Shown here: positions 43,854 through 52,267 of the stretch, one piece after another
How the letters are laid out: every line of letters starts with the position of its first letter
How positions within the stretch are numbered: the first letter of the stretch is position 1
Origin: Paenibacillus alginolyticus DSM 5050 = NBRC 15375
GTDB lineage: Bacteria > Bacillota > Bacilli > Paenibacillales > NBRC-103111
Assembly (NCBI RefSeq): GCF_000422905.1
Contig: NZ_AUGY01000008.1
Span: 62,001 to 126,000 of the forward strand
Direction of reading: 5' to 3'
DNA: 64,000 nucleotides
Position numbers and translations under genes: made by a program
The notes under the pieces: model-generated
Database searches by the model: none
Seen by the model: only the letters and a program-made list of their open reading frames with translations
What the model was told of the DNA's origin: nothing

Positions 43854-44933
43854 GTGGCCGATATTATGCTGAGACCCGACCTGAAAACGGCAGGCGGAGA
43901 AGTCTGCGATATTGTGTACAATGGGGAGTTTGTCGGTACGTTAACGCTAGTCTACAGGGAATCGGATCGACTTAAAGGCTCGATTCATCTGGAGCAGCAG
44001 TCCATTACGATCGTGGACAAAGAGAAGGTGTATGATTTCGTTCAGTCATATGTTCAGAATGTCATTGATGCACTGTCTATTGAGGAGTGCGAGGTATTAT
44101 TTAGTTACAGTGATTATGATCTCGTTATCGCGACGGACAATGCCTTACAATCTACCATGACCGAAGCGGACTCTCATTCGTACACACGTCATGATCATGA
44201 CGATGAGGTTGATTATGAGTGGGTGAGGGACGAAACCCGATTTGATGACATCGACTCAGAGAATGCTCCGGATAAAATGGAAATGATTCAGGAACGCAAG
44301 AATCAACAGGGCTATGAGCTTGTTATTGTAGGTGAAAGTAGAAACCGTGTGGATTATCATGTTTATGATAAAGACTCGGAGCTCGTTGCAGAGATAACTC
44401 TTCATATGTTTGGTACGGATGTGATTGGAGATATAACGTGGAGATTCGATCCTTTTGATGAGGAAATGGATAGGGTGTCGGAGCTTATTGTTGAAGATTT
44501 CAATGAGGATGAAACGGATACGTTTATTTTTAATATGATCTATAATGGGGAAACCGTAGATACGGTTGAATTAACGCACATTGATTTGTTAGATTTGGTT
44601 GATGACATAGAAGCAGATACGATGCATCCATCTCCGGAGGATTATACGATTAATTTGGCCAGAGATGATGGCGATACCCTCACGTATGAAATTTATCAGC
44701 AATCCCATGGTGGTTTGCCAATTGGTACTGCAACGGTGGATATCAGTTCTCGCCAGCTTACAGGATTCATTGATTTCCGAGAGCCAGGAGATTCGGATGA
44801 TCGAGAGCTAATTGCGACATTATTGCTTGAAGAGTTGGATAAAGAAAAAGAGTATGAAACTTTTAATGTATCGATGCTGTATAGAAATAAGCTAATTGAT
44901 GAAATTTGGTTCGAAACGGATCAGTATCATTGA
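43854..44933 (+). CDS. Highly acidic protein with three internal repeats, unknown function
   Basis: Not recognised. The start is taken as GTG 43854, 11 bases after AGGAGG; the frame is open upstream to 43791 but without a ribosome site. The 359-residue protein is soluble and very rich in Asp and Glu. It contains three related units of about 90 residues, each pairing a beta-rich segment ending in a YNGE-like turn (DIVYNGEFVGTL; FNMIYNGETVDTVEL; SMLYRNKLIDEIWFE) with a helical acidic stretch (FDEEMDRVSELIVEDF; DSDDRELIATLLLEEL). A histidine-rich spot (SHSYTRHDHDDE) separates unit 1 from unit 2. It stands alone between two terminators. Confidence 0.7.
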   Translation: MADIMLRPDLKTAGGEVCDIVYNGEFVGTLTLVYRESDRLKGSIHLEQQSITIVDKEKVYDFVQSYVQNVIDALSIEECEVLFSYSDYDLVIATDNALQSTMTEADSHSYTRHDHDDEVDYEWVRDETRFDDIDSENAPDKMEMIQERKNQQGYELVIVGESRNRVDYHVYDKDSELVAEITLHMFGTDVIGDITWRFDPFDEEMDRVSELIVEDFNEDETDTFIFNMIYNGETVDTVELTHIDLLDLVDDIEADTMHPSPEDYTINLARDDGDTLTYEIYQQSHGGLPIGTATVDISSRQLTGFIDFREPGDSDDRELIATLLLEELDKEKEYETFNVSMLYRNKLIDEIWFETDQYH

Positions 44934-44949
44934 GTTAGCAGCAAATGAA

Positions 44950-44992
44950 AAAAAGGCATGAACTCCCATGAAAGATGGAATTCATGCCTTTC
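44950..44992. terminator. Bidirectional terminator between acidic-protein and nitroreductase genes
   Basis: AAAGGCATGAA / TTCATGCCTTT arms with further partial pairing (CTCC/GGAA side), flanked by A and T runs. Confidence 0.85.
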
Positions 44993-44999
44993 TGTTTAA

Positions 45000-45629
45000 T
45001 TAAAAAGTGTTGGAAATGATGATTTGATCCAAAGGAAGGCGACCTGCGGATCTTGCAGGGGAAGCAGCCAAACCTACGCTAATCAGCATAACAGGTACAT
45101 AACGTGCAGGTACATTGAATGCTTCAACGAATTTGCCGGCATCATAACCACCCATTGGGCATGTGTCATAGCCAAGTGCTTTAGCAGCAATCATAAGCTG
45201 CATAGCAGCTAAGGATGCGTTACGAATAGCTTCGTCACGAGCAACTTGTGGGTATTGATATGCGCCTTCGATTTGAGCGGCAAGAGTGTCATACAATTCT
45301 TTTGTCATGTGGCCAGCTTCAACTGCTGGACCAAAAACGCGTTCTGTGTTTTTGTTAGCTTCGAGATCGCCTAGGATTGCGATAACAACGGAGCTCTCAA
45401 CGATTTGCTTTTGTCCGTATGCAATAGGAAGTAATTTCTCTTTTTGAGCTTGATCATCAATAACGAGAAGCTTCCAGTGTTGAAGATTCCATGAAGATGG
45501 TGCTTGTGACGTTGATTTCAGCAGCTGCTCAAGATCGGCTTTCGGCATTTTGTGCCCAGCTTGATATTGCTTTACGGAATGACGGTCTTCTAAAACTTTC
45601 AAAACTTCGGATTTAACTTCTGTACTCAT
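45000..45629 (-). CDS. Nitroreductase family flavoenzyme
   Basis: NAD(P)H-dependent FMN oxidoreductase that reduces nitro or quinone compounds. The 209-residue protein starts at the ATG at 45629 behind GGAGGGAA. FMN-binding features are VLEDRHSVKQYQ (the RxS motif of the family), TSQAPSSWNLQHWKLLVI and YDTCPMGGYDAGKFVEAF. Its substrate is not predictable. Upstream, AACTAT and ATAGTT half sites form an inverted repeat (about 45726-45756) where a HxlR/MarR-type regulator could bind; no regulator gene lies next to it. Confidence 0.9.
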   Translation of the reverse strand: MSTEVKSEVLKVLEDRHSVKQYQAGHKMPKADLEQLLKSTSQAPSSWNLQHWKLLVIDDQAQKEKLLPIAYGQKQIVESSVVIAILGDLEANKNTERVFGPAVEAGHMTKELYDTLAAQIEGAYQYPQVARDEAIRNASLAAMQLMIAAKALGYDTCPMGGYDAGKFVEAFNVPARYVPVMLISVGLAASPARSAGRLPLDQIIISNTF

Positions 45630-45827
45630 TAGGTTTCCCTCCAAGGTTATAAATTCTTTTTAGTGTGTTTCGAAGCATTCAGTTTTATCATTTGAAAAAA
45701 AATCCAATCAGTGAACTAATTCATAACTATTACTGTAATCATAAATGTTATAGTTTAAGTTGTCAAGAGAGTCTTTCGCGATGTCGGAAAATGTTGGATA
45801 ATGGAAGCAAGAAAGGGGATGTTCCTC

Positions 45828-46103
45828 TTGAAAATGACGCAAAAAGAATTGAGTCACCTTATTTTTCTCTCCGAAGTCGTCTTAACCGGCAAGAAGAAGA
45901 GCCTTATGGATGAGACGCTGCAATGCTTGCTTTATATTGTAAAATCAGTTGAAGAGGTTGAGCTTCCCGATACCGTGGTTGATCAAATTGAAAGTCTTAC
46001 AGCTCTCATTGAATCGGATTTGCGTAATGAGAATGAACGAATTCAGGAGATTCGGGGTCATTTGGACTGGTCACAAAAGGGAAGACGAAAAGAACAAGAT
46101 TGA
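45828..46103 (+). CDS. Small hypothetical cytoplasmic protein, 91 residues
   Basis: Not recognised. The start is placed at TTG 45828, 9 bases after AAAGGGG; an in-frame ATG lies at 45834 and another at 45801 ahead of the ribosome site. The protein is mostly helical, begins with a polar MTQKELSHLIFLSE segment, continues with LMDETLQCLLYIVKSVEEVE and ends very basic (SQKGRRKEQD). It precedes the queDEC genes but a terminator-like hairpin lies between. Confidence 0.55.
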   Translation: MKMTQKELSHLIFLSEVVLTGKKKSLMDETLQCLLYIVKSVEEVELPDTVVDQIESLTALIESDLRNENERIQEIRGHLDWSQKGRRKEQD

Positions 46104-46133
46104 TTGTGAAAAACGGTCTCTTCGTGATAGAAT
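46104..46133 (+). promoter_or_regulatory. Candidate promoter of queDEC
   Basis: TTGTGA, 18-base spacer, TAGAAT, about 40 bases upstream of the queD start. It overlaps the hairpin at 46109-46151. No preQ1 riboswitch was recognised. Confidence 0.4.
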
Positions 46134-46151
46134 GTAGAGTACTGTTTTTTT
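46109..46151 (+). terminator. Terminator-like hairpin upstream of queD
   Basis: AACGGTCTCT pairs with AGAGTACTGTT (one bulge, one wobble), followed by seven T. It should end the transcript of the 91-residue protein gene. Confidence 0.65.
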
Positions 46152-46172
46152 CATAATTATGAGGTGATAGAT

Positions 46173-46646
46173 ATGAGCTATGATATCCCCAGAGATGTGC
46201 AAATGTTGGGGCGTGACATCCAAGAGAACCAATTAAAATATCATCACAAGTCCGTTTTGATTTCCAAAGAATTTACGTTTGACAGTGCGCATCATTTGCA
46301 TTGTTATGAAGGAAAATGTAAAAATCTGCACGGCCATACCTATAAGCTGCAAGTTATTATGCGCGGAAAAGTAGATAGCCGGGGGATCGCTATAGATTTT
46401 GGTGATATTAAACGTATTGCAAAAGAACGTGTCGTTGACCGATTGGACCATAAATATTTGAATGATGTGCTGCCCGCTATGAATACAACCGCTGAAAATA
46501 TGGTCGTTTGGATGTATGAGGAAATTCATCAAGCTTTGCTTGAGGAACAACTTTATCCAGCGATCAGGCTGGAAGAAATCCGGCTGTGGGAAACGCCGAC
46601 GAGCTATGCGGCCATCACACGCTCGATGATGGAGGAGGATGTGTAA
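46173..46646 (+). CDS. queD: 6-carboxy-5,6,7,8-tetrahydropterin synthase
   Basis: First committed step of queuosine/7-deazaguanine synthesis, converting dihydroneopterin triphosphate to carboxytetrahydropterin. The 157-residue protein has the zinc ligands H40 (DSAHHL), H53 and H55 (NLHGHTYK) with catalytic C49 in the conserved C-x3-H-x-H spacing. Start ATG 46173 stands 6 bases after GAGGTG. Its TAA overlaps the queE ATG (TAATG), so the two are translationally coupled. The last 90 bases are already GC-rich like queE. Confidence 0.95.
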   Translation: MSYDIPRDVQMLGRDIQENQLKYHHKSVLISKEFTFDSAHHLHCYEGKCKNLHGHTYKLQVIMRGKVDSRGIAIDFGDIKRIAKERVVDRLDHKYLNDVLPAMNTTAENMVVWMYEEIHQALLEEQLYPAIRLEEIRLWETPTSYAAITRSMMEEDV

Positions 46647-47326
46647 TGCGAGATATCCGCATTCCGATGGTCGAGATCTTCGAGACGGTTGAAGGCGAAG
46701 GGACCCGTGCCGGGTTCCCGACGGTCTTCGTCCGTCTTTTTGGTTGCAACCTGCGCTGCACCTGGTGTGACACCAAGTACAGCTACCCGCCCGCGGAAGC
46801 GGAGAACGTCATGACCATTGCTGAAATTATCAGCAAGGTAGAGACGTTCCGCTCCCGGCATATTTGCCTTACCGGCGGCGAGCCGCTCCTGTACGGCGAG
46901 AAGTCGCTCGCGTTAATCGACGCGCTCGCTGAGCTGGAGCAGGTCGATGACCTGCATATCGAGACGAACGGCGCGATCGATCTCGCTCTGTTCGTGGAGC
47001 GGGCCGCATCGCCGAAGGTGCGATACATTATGGACTTTAAGCTGCCCGACTCTGGCGAGATGGGGCAGATGATCATGAGCAATCTCGCCCTGCTGCGCGA
47101 GCAGGACGAGTTGAAGTTCGTCATCGGCAGCGAGCACGACTTCCGCACCGCGGTGGAAGTGCTGGAGCAGCACCCGACGAAGGCGCTGCCGATGTTCAGC
47201 CCGGTGTGGGAGACTATGCCGCCGCGCAAGCTCGTCGAGCTGATGCTTGACGCAGGGTTGTCCAAGGTGAAGCTGAACATGCAGCTGCATAAGATCATTT
47301 GGGATCCAGCAATGCGCGGCGTCTAA
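46646..47326 (+). CDS. queE: 7-carboxy-7-deazaguanine synthase (radical SAM)
   Basis: Rearranges carboxytetrahydropterin to 7-carboxy-7-deazaguanine using a 4Fe-4S cluster and S-adenosylmethionine. In the 226-residue protein the cluster ligands are C34, C38 and C41 (GCNLRCTWCDT), preceded by the substrate loop EGEGTRAGFPTVFVR; LTGGEPLLY is the usual SAM-contacting segment. The gene is about 62-67% G+C by counting sample lines, against about 38% in queD and queC on either side, pointing to a different compositional history. The start overlaps the queD stop. Confidence 0.95.
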   Translation: MRDIRIPMVEIFETVEGEGTRAGFPTVFVRLFGCNLRCTWCDTKYSYPPAEAENVMTIAEIISKVETFRSRHICLTGGEPLLYGEKSLALIDALAELEQVDDLHIETNGAIDLALFVERAASPKVRYIMDFKLPDSGEMGQMIMSNLALLREQDELKFVIGSEHDFRTAVEVLEQHPTKALPMFSPVWETMPPRKLVELMLDAGLSKVKLNMQLHKIIWDPAMRGV

Positions 47327-47380
47327 GCGCGTAACTACTTATTTATCTATTTTTCACTAGAAGAAAAAGAGGTGTTTATA

Positions 47381-48097
47381 ATGAGCGCAAGCAAAGATAA
47401 TAAGAAAAGAGCCGTCATCATTCTAAGTGGCGGATTAGATAGTACAACATGCATGGGAATTGCCAAAGAAGAGGGATACGAGCTATATCCGATTTCTTTT
47501 GACTATGGTCAGCGCCATAAGATCGAAATCGAGAATGCCAAGCAAGTCGCAGAGCATTATGGTGTAAGTGCTCGTCATAAGATCATCAAGCTGGATTTCT
47601 TGCGTGATTTCGGCGGCAGCGCATTAACGGATGATAACATTGATGTTCCGAATGTGGTGGATGGATTAACGGAAGGGTCAGAGGAATCTGAAATTCCAGT
47701 AACGTATGTACCTGGACGCAATCTGCTATTCCTTTCCATTGCTACCTCTTATGCGGAAGTAACGGGATCAGAAGCCATTTATATCGGAGTAAATGCCCTC
47801 GATTACAGTGGATATCCGGATTGCCGTCCGGAATTCATTCATAAAGTGGAAGAAGTGATTGCCCTTGCGACTAAGGTCGGTGTTGAAGGGAAAGGGATCA
47901 CGATTGAAACACCACTCATTGATTGGACCAAGGCACGAATTGTGCAAGAAGGCTTGAAGATCGGCGTTCCTTACGAGCTAACCACGTCTTGTTACAATGG
48001 TAAAGCGGAAGCTTGCGGGGTTTGTGACAGCTGCCGGTTACGGTTGAAAGGTTTTGAAGAAGCGGGTTCAAAAGATCCGATACCATATCTAGCTTAA
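47381..48097 (+). CDS. queC: 7-cyano-7-deazaguanine (preQ0) synthase
   Basis: Converts 7-carboxy-7-deazaguanine and ammonia to preQ0 with ATP. The 238-residue protein has the PP-loop ILSGGLDSTTC (14-24), the FDYGQRH segment and the zinc site formed by four cysteines in SCYNGKAEACGVCDSCR. Start ATG 47381 follows AGAGGTG. Third gene of queDEC; queF, tgt and queA are not in the window, so the final use (queuosine tRNA) is expected but not shown here. The response regulator gene begins 28 bases later. Confidence 0.95.
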   Translation: MSASKDNKKRAVIILSGGLDSTTCMGIAKEEGYELYPISFDYGQRHKIEIENAKQVAEHYGVSARHKIIKLDFLRDFGGSALTDDNIDVPNVVDGLTEGSEESEIPVTYVPGRNLLFLSIATSYAEVTGSEAIYIGVNALDYSGYPDCRPEFIHKVEEVIALATKVGVEGKGITIETPLIDWTKARIVQEGLKIGVPYELTTSCYNGKAEACGVCDSCRLRLKGFEEAGSKDPIPYLA

Positions 48098-48125
48098 GTT
48101 TCACGCAAGAAAGGCGGAGCGTTTC

Positions 48126-48803
48126 GTGACCAGAATCATGGTGGTGGATGATGACGCAGATATCAGAGAGCTGATTCGCGTTTATTTGGCCAAAGAAGGC
48201 TTAGTGGTTATACAGGCAAGCAATGGACAAGAAGCGCTCAGCATGCTTGAAACAACTCCGGCGGATTTAGTCGTATTGGATGTCATGATGCCATTGATGG
48301 ACGGCTGGGAACTTTGTCGCGAATTAAGGGCGCAATATGCGGACTTACCTCTTCTTATGGTGACAGCCAAAAGCGAGTCGGTCCACAAGGTGAAAGGTTT
48401 TCAGCTTGGCACGGATGACTATCTTGTGAAGCCTTTTGACCCCGTGGAGTTGGTTATGCGTGTCAAAGCTTTGCTGAAGCGCTATCGAATCAACACTTCT
48501 CAGACGATCACACTCGGAAATGTGATGATTGATCGCACGGCATTTGAGGTGCGGTTGCAGGATCAACGCTTGGCGCTTCCTTTAAAAGAGTTCGAGCTCC
48601 TCTATAAGCTTGCTAGTTATCCGGCACAAATCTTCACCCGTACGCAGCTTATTGAGCAGATCTGGGGTATGGATTATGAAGGTGATGACCGAACGGTTGA
48701 TGTTCATATTAAACGTTTGCGTGAGCGGTTCGAACCACTGACGGAGGAGTTTCGGATTACGACCATTCGCGGACTTGGGTACAGGCTCGAGGTAAATACA
48801 TGA
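48126..48803 (+). CDS. OmpR-family response regulator
   Basis: DNA-binding regulator of a two-component system, 225 residues, GTG start (an ATG four codons later is possible). The receiver domain has D8/D9, phosphoacceptor D52 in VVLDVMMPLMDGWE and lysine in YLVKPFDP. The winged-helix output domain (about 130-222) ends with DDRTVDVHIKRLRERF and IRGLGYRLE, typical of the OmpR/PhoB group. Its stop overlaps the kinase start by 4 bases (ATGA). The short gap to queC suggests it may be read through from that operon. Confidence 0.93.
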   Translation: MTRIMVVDDDADIRELIRVYLAKEGLVVIQASNGQEALSMLETTPADLVVLDVMMPLMDGWELCRELRAQYADLPLLMVTAKSESVHKVKGFQLGTDDYLVKPFDPVELVMRVKALLKRYRINTSQTITLGNVMIDRTAFEVRLQDQRLALPLKEFELLYKLASYPAQIFTRTQLIEQIWGMDYEGDDRTVDVHIKRLRERFEPLTEEFRITTIRGLGYRLEVNT

Positions 48804-50200
48804 TTAAGATAAAATCGCTTTATCTGCGCGTTGTACTGACATTTCTGGCTATCGTTGTGGTTAGTTTGTCAGTCGCCTTTTGGCTGGCAACTTTCTTTTT
48901 CATGAATAGGATTGCGATGGATAATCAAACGGAGATGTTGGCGAAAAGCCGGCAAATTGTCAAACTGATAGAAGACGTACAGCCGAGTAATCTTGATTCT
49001 TTTGTGGCTGGGAGCAATCGCCTAAATGAGAACTACATTTTTACTTTATTTAACGCAAAAGGCGAGCCTGCTACAGAAATTTCTAAGGATAAAAAAGGGA
49101 AGCCTCGTATTTTAGCATCGGAAGTAGACTTTGTTTTACAAGGCAACATGTATAAAAGCCTAGACTATGGCATACCTAAAGATCCCATAAACCAGATAAA
49201 GGTAGGGATACCGCTCCGTGTAGGAGATACGACATATGCTCTTTTCATTCATCAAAACATCTCCGAAGCAGCCCGGCGTCAAGGGCAGACAGCCATCATT
49301 ACTGTACTCCTCATCGTACTCATTGTAGGCAGCTTGCTCATTCTCGTCGCCTCTCGCTATCTAGTAAATCCACTAAAGAAGTTGACGCTGGCTACGGAAC
49401 GGTTAGCTCGAGGGAACTTCAATGTTCATGTTTCTGTTAAGCAAAAGGATGAACTAGGGCAGCTAGCTCAAAGTTTTAATCATATGGCTGGAGAACTGAA
49501 ACAGCTGGAACAGATGCGGCAAGACTTTGTTTCGAACGTTTCCCATGAAATCCAGTCCCCTCTTACGTCGATTCGAGGCTTTTCCAAGGCACTAAGGGGT
49601 TCAGAAATTGATGAGGCGGAGCGCGGACGTTACTTAGAAATCATTGAACGCGAGAGTGAGCGGTTAGCTCGCCTCAGTGATAATTTATTGAAGCTGGCCT
49701 CTCTGGAATCGGAGCATCATCCTTTTCACCCAACCACTTACGATTTGGATGAACAGCTGCGTAGAATTGTTGTATTTTATGAACCCCAGTGGTCCAGTAA
49801 GCAATTGGAGCTTGATTTGGAGCTCCCTCGAGTGAAAGTTACCGCGGATGCAGACCAATTAAGTCAGGTATGGATGAATCTTCTTGGGAACGCAATCAAG
49901 TTCACACCTGTAAAAGGGACGATACACATTCAGTTGGAACCTCTCAATGACCGGATTCGCATTCGCATTCAAGATAGTGGGATAGGAATCGCTGCATCTG
50001 ATCAAGAACGGATATTTGAACGATTTTATAAGGCGGATGCGTCTAGACATCGCGAGACAGGTGGAAGCGGTTTGGGACTTGCGATTGTACGGAAAATTGT
50101 TGAACTTCACCATGGTACTATTGAACTGCAGAGTGAGATTGATATAGGAACGTTGTTTACCGTTACGATACCGATTCTGATATATCCAACTAAAAAATAA
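48800..50200 (+). CDS. Sensor histidine kinase partner of the preceding regulator
   Basis: Membrane kinase of 466 residues. Membrane segments at about 11-34 and 162-184 flank an extracytoplasmic sensor region of about 125 residues. A HAMP linker (about 185-237) leads to the HisKA domain with phosphorylated H249 in SNVSHEIQSPLTS, then an HATPase domain with N box NLLGNAIKFT, G1 DSGIGI, F box ERFYKA and G2 GGSGLGLAIV. The signal is unknown. Its start overlaps the regulator stop (ATGA). Confidence 0.94.
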   Translation: MIKIKSLYLRVVLTFLAIVVVSLSVAFWLATFFFMNRIAMDNQTEMLAKSRQIVKLIEDVQPSNLDSFVAGSNRLNENYIFTLFNAKGEPATEISKDKKGKPRILASEVDFVLQGNMYKSLDYGIPKDPINQIKVGIPLRVGDTTYALFIHQNISEAARRQGQTAIITVLLIVLIVGSLLILVASRYLVNPLKKLTLATERLARGNFNVHVSVKQKDELGQLAQSFNHMAGELKQLEQMRQDFVSNVSHEIQSPLTSIRGFSKALRGSEIDEAERGRYLEIIERESERLARLSDNLLKLASLESEHHPFHPTTYDLDEQLRRIVVFYEPQWSSKQLELDLELPRVKVTADADQLSQVWMNLLGNAIKFTPVKGTIHIQLEPLNDRIRIRIQDSGIGIAASDQERIFERFYKADASRHRETGGSGLGLAIVRKIVELHHGTIELQSEIDIGTLFTVTIPILIYPTKK

Positions 50201-50201
50201 G

Positions 50202-50230
50202 AGGACAGCATGCGTTTATGCTGTCCTTTT
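50202..50230 (+). terminator. Terminator after histidine kinase gene
   Basis: AGGACAGCAT / ATGCTGTCCT perfect ten-bp stem with a six-base loop followed by TTT. Confidence 0.88.
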
Positions 50231-50286
50231 CCTTTTTAAGATGTAACCAAGCCAAGCTGTAACCCATATATTAGTTTAACTGCAAA

Positions 50287-51318
50287 TCATTTTTTTTGTA
50301 AAAATTGAGCATATTCTAATGGGCGTTTATAGACGCTATCGCGCTTATCTATCTCATCATACAGTTCTTTTTGTGGCTTTCCGTTCACTTCAATGATCCA
50401 AAGAAATCCGGCGCTGTCCAGCACAAGGTCAACACTAAGTTCACCTAAATGGCAGTGGGTACCCATTTCTATGATTTCCGCGGCTCTTAAGCTTATGTCG
50501 TAAATTGAGCGAATGATGGCATCAACTTTATCAGGAGGATATAATTGTTTAAGTGCTTTTTCGGATAGACAAACCTTCTCGCACATGCTTGTGTTAAAGC
50601 AACCTTTATGAGCTAATCGACTGACAACATTCGTGGCTGACCATTGACCTCGCTTATTTTTTTGTGCGAGTACTCGGATATCGAAAACTTGTTCGTTCAG
50701 TGATTGAATATCGACACCTTTTTGGATAATGTAAGGAGTCGAACCCACAAGCTTATCGATACTTTCTTGAAGTTGTAGGGAGTCTTCTACTATGATTTTA
50801 GGAGAAAAATGATGCTCTCCAATGTGAATCGCCTTCGAATCTTTCACTTCTACTCGATAAACACTTTCCCCTTTATTTCCATAGCAAGGTTTAACGTATA
50901 TGACCTTATGAGTATCTAGTAAGCGCAAAACATTTTCCTTGTCGTACAGGATAGTTTCCGGTAAATATTGTGCGAGCCATTGGCTTAAATGAATATGAAC
51001 CTCGTGTTTATTAAATTGGTTGATATGATTGAAGCATTTGTTACTGCCGATAATGGTACCTAAACGTTCGATAATTTGAGCATTAAAACGGTAACAACGG
51101 TTGTAAACAACATCGGGGAAAGGAAATTTGCTTAGAAGCCATTTTCGGTTTATACGATGTATGCCGGTAATGCAATTCCGTTTCCAATCAATGTCAGCCG
51201 GGGTAAAACAGAATAATTTCAAATTAGTCGTATTACAATTCAGATATTTTTGCAGGGCATACTTTCTTTCATACTGGTTAGCAACCATGATACCGACTAA
51301 ACCGCTTCCTTTGTCCAT
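50287..51318 (-). CDS. YheC/YheD family ATP-grasp protein (endospore coat-associated)
   Basis: ATP-dependent carboxylate ligase fold found in spore coats of Bacilli. The 343-residue protein (start ATG 51318, 6 bases after AGGAGG; ATG 51321 also possible) begins GSGLVGIMVANQYERK, the usual N-terminal domain, followed by the ATP-grasp core: VIYVKPCYGNKGESVYRV for nucleotide binding, QKGVDIQSLNEQVFDIRVLA, and the metal site ELSVDLVLD with WIIEVNGKPQK. It lies on the strand opposite the flanking kinase and the exosporium remnant. Substrate unknown; association with spores is from the family. Confidence 0.9.
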   Translation of the reverse strand: MDKGSGLVGIMVANQYERKYALQKYLNCNTTNLKLFCFTPADIDWKRNCITGIHRINRKWLLSKFPFPDVVYNRCYRFNAQIIERLGTIIGSNKCFNHINQFNKHEVHIHLSQWLAQYLPETILYDKENVLRLLDTHKVIYVKPCYGNKGESVYRVEVKDSKAIHIGEHHFSPKIIVEDSLQLQESIDKLVGSTPYIIQKGVDIQSLNEQVFDIRVLAQKNKRGQWSATNVVSRLAHKGCFNTSMCEKVCLSEKALKQLYPPDKVDAIIRSIYDISLRAAEIIEMGTHCHLGELSVDLVLDSAGFLWIIEVNGKPQKELYDEIDKRDSVYKRPLEYAQFLQKK

Positions 51319-51509
51319 CATTTTCCTCCTTATTGCTGTAAAGAAAGTCCAATACAGAATATGTTTAGGAAATTGGAAATGTATGGACAAGAATACAATC
51401 GAATAGAAAATGTGCGTATTTGTTATTTTGAAAAATAAAATGGCCTTTAGGGTAAATTAGCCCAGCCAAAACGTTGTTAGGTGAATAACTTGATTTTGAA
51501 ATCAAATAA

Positions 51510-51995
51510 GGAGTAGGACCACAAGGACCGCAAGGGCCAGCAGGAGGGATAGCTTCATTTGCTTTCCTTTGCAGCACAGTGGAACAAAACATTGCTGCTG
51601 CATCAGTCCCCGGCGGGCAAGGCGGAGCCGTCTCTTTCAATGATTCTCTTATCAACGGTACGGCCATTTCATTCACAGCTCCGCAAACGATCAACATCCT
51701 TGAGTCTGGCACCTATAATATAAGTTGGGAAGTATTCCCTACACAAGGTAATAATGCGTTTGGCTTGTTTTTTGATCCAGCTGGTCCTACTCCAGCTAAC
51801 TTGGTACCTTGCAGCAATTATGGCACAAACGCAGGAAACCAACCTTACCAAGGTCAGGTCGTTGCTCAATTAACGGCAGGAGGTACATTGACTCTGAATC
51901 GGATTGATAATATGGGGAATTTGGTATTGCAAAACGCTATTGGTGGAGGCACACCTGTAGTAAGCGCATCCATTGTAATTGAAAAGTTAGCATAA
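51510..51995 (+). pseudogene. 5'-truncated collagen-like spore-surface (BclA-type) protein
   Basis: The open frame begins right after an in-frame TAA (51507-51509) and reads collagen-like triplets (VGPQGPQGPAGG), then a C-terminal domain of about 140 residues resembling the BclA/TNF-like trimerising head: NGTAISFTAPQTINILESGTYNISW, then alternating beta strands and VSASIVIEKLA at the end. No usable start codon with a ribosome site exists; the only in-frame candidate (GTG 51579) lacks one. Exosporium BclA proteins normally have an N-terminal anchoring segment and a long GXY stretch, both missing. It is probably a remnant, or uses an undetected upstream frameshifted start. Confidence 0.6.
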
Positions 51996-52009
51996 TGTCA
52001 GATAAATAA

Positions 52010-52048
52010 GCATTAGACAACCACGATTAGCGATTGGTTGTCTAATGC
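52010..52048. repeat. 14-bp inverted repeat after collagen-like remnant
   Basis: GCATTAGACAACCA and TGGTTGTCTAATGC are perfect complements with an 11-base loop, but no T run follows. It may be a terminator remnant or a protein-binding site. Confidence 0.7.
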
Positions 52049-52139
52049 GTTCCCTAGTTTTACCTCCCGAAATTTAGCGGAAAATACCATTTACATATGC
52101 CGATAATATACATAAGTAAGTCCAAGTATTTCTTATTGA

Positions 52140-52199
52140 GAGGTCTCCAATAGTCCCCGTGTTTTCAACGGAGATGATTGGTGACCTTCTTTTTTTTGG
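52140..52199 (+). terminator. Long hairpin terminator upstream of RND pump gene
   Basis: AGGTCTCCAATAGTCCCCGT pairs with ACGGAGATGATTGGTGACCT with four mismatches or wobbles, followed by eight T. It isolates the RND operon from upstream transcription or attenuates it. Confidence 0.75.
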
Positions 52200-52267
52200 T
52201 TTGTTCATATTGGGTTCATATTCAGAATGTATCTTTAACGTAATCAGTTGATGAGGGGAGTACAGGA

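Noticed and set aside
46104..46172. Possible preQ1 riboswitch upstream of queDEC
   Set aside because: The short preQ1 class I pattern (C-rich loop and A-rich tail) is absent; only a terminator-like hairpin and a weak promoter are seen.
46783..47298. Minus-strand frame of 171 codons opposite queE
   Set aside because: Shadow of the GC-rich queE gene, whose radical SAM motif is certain.
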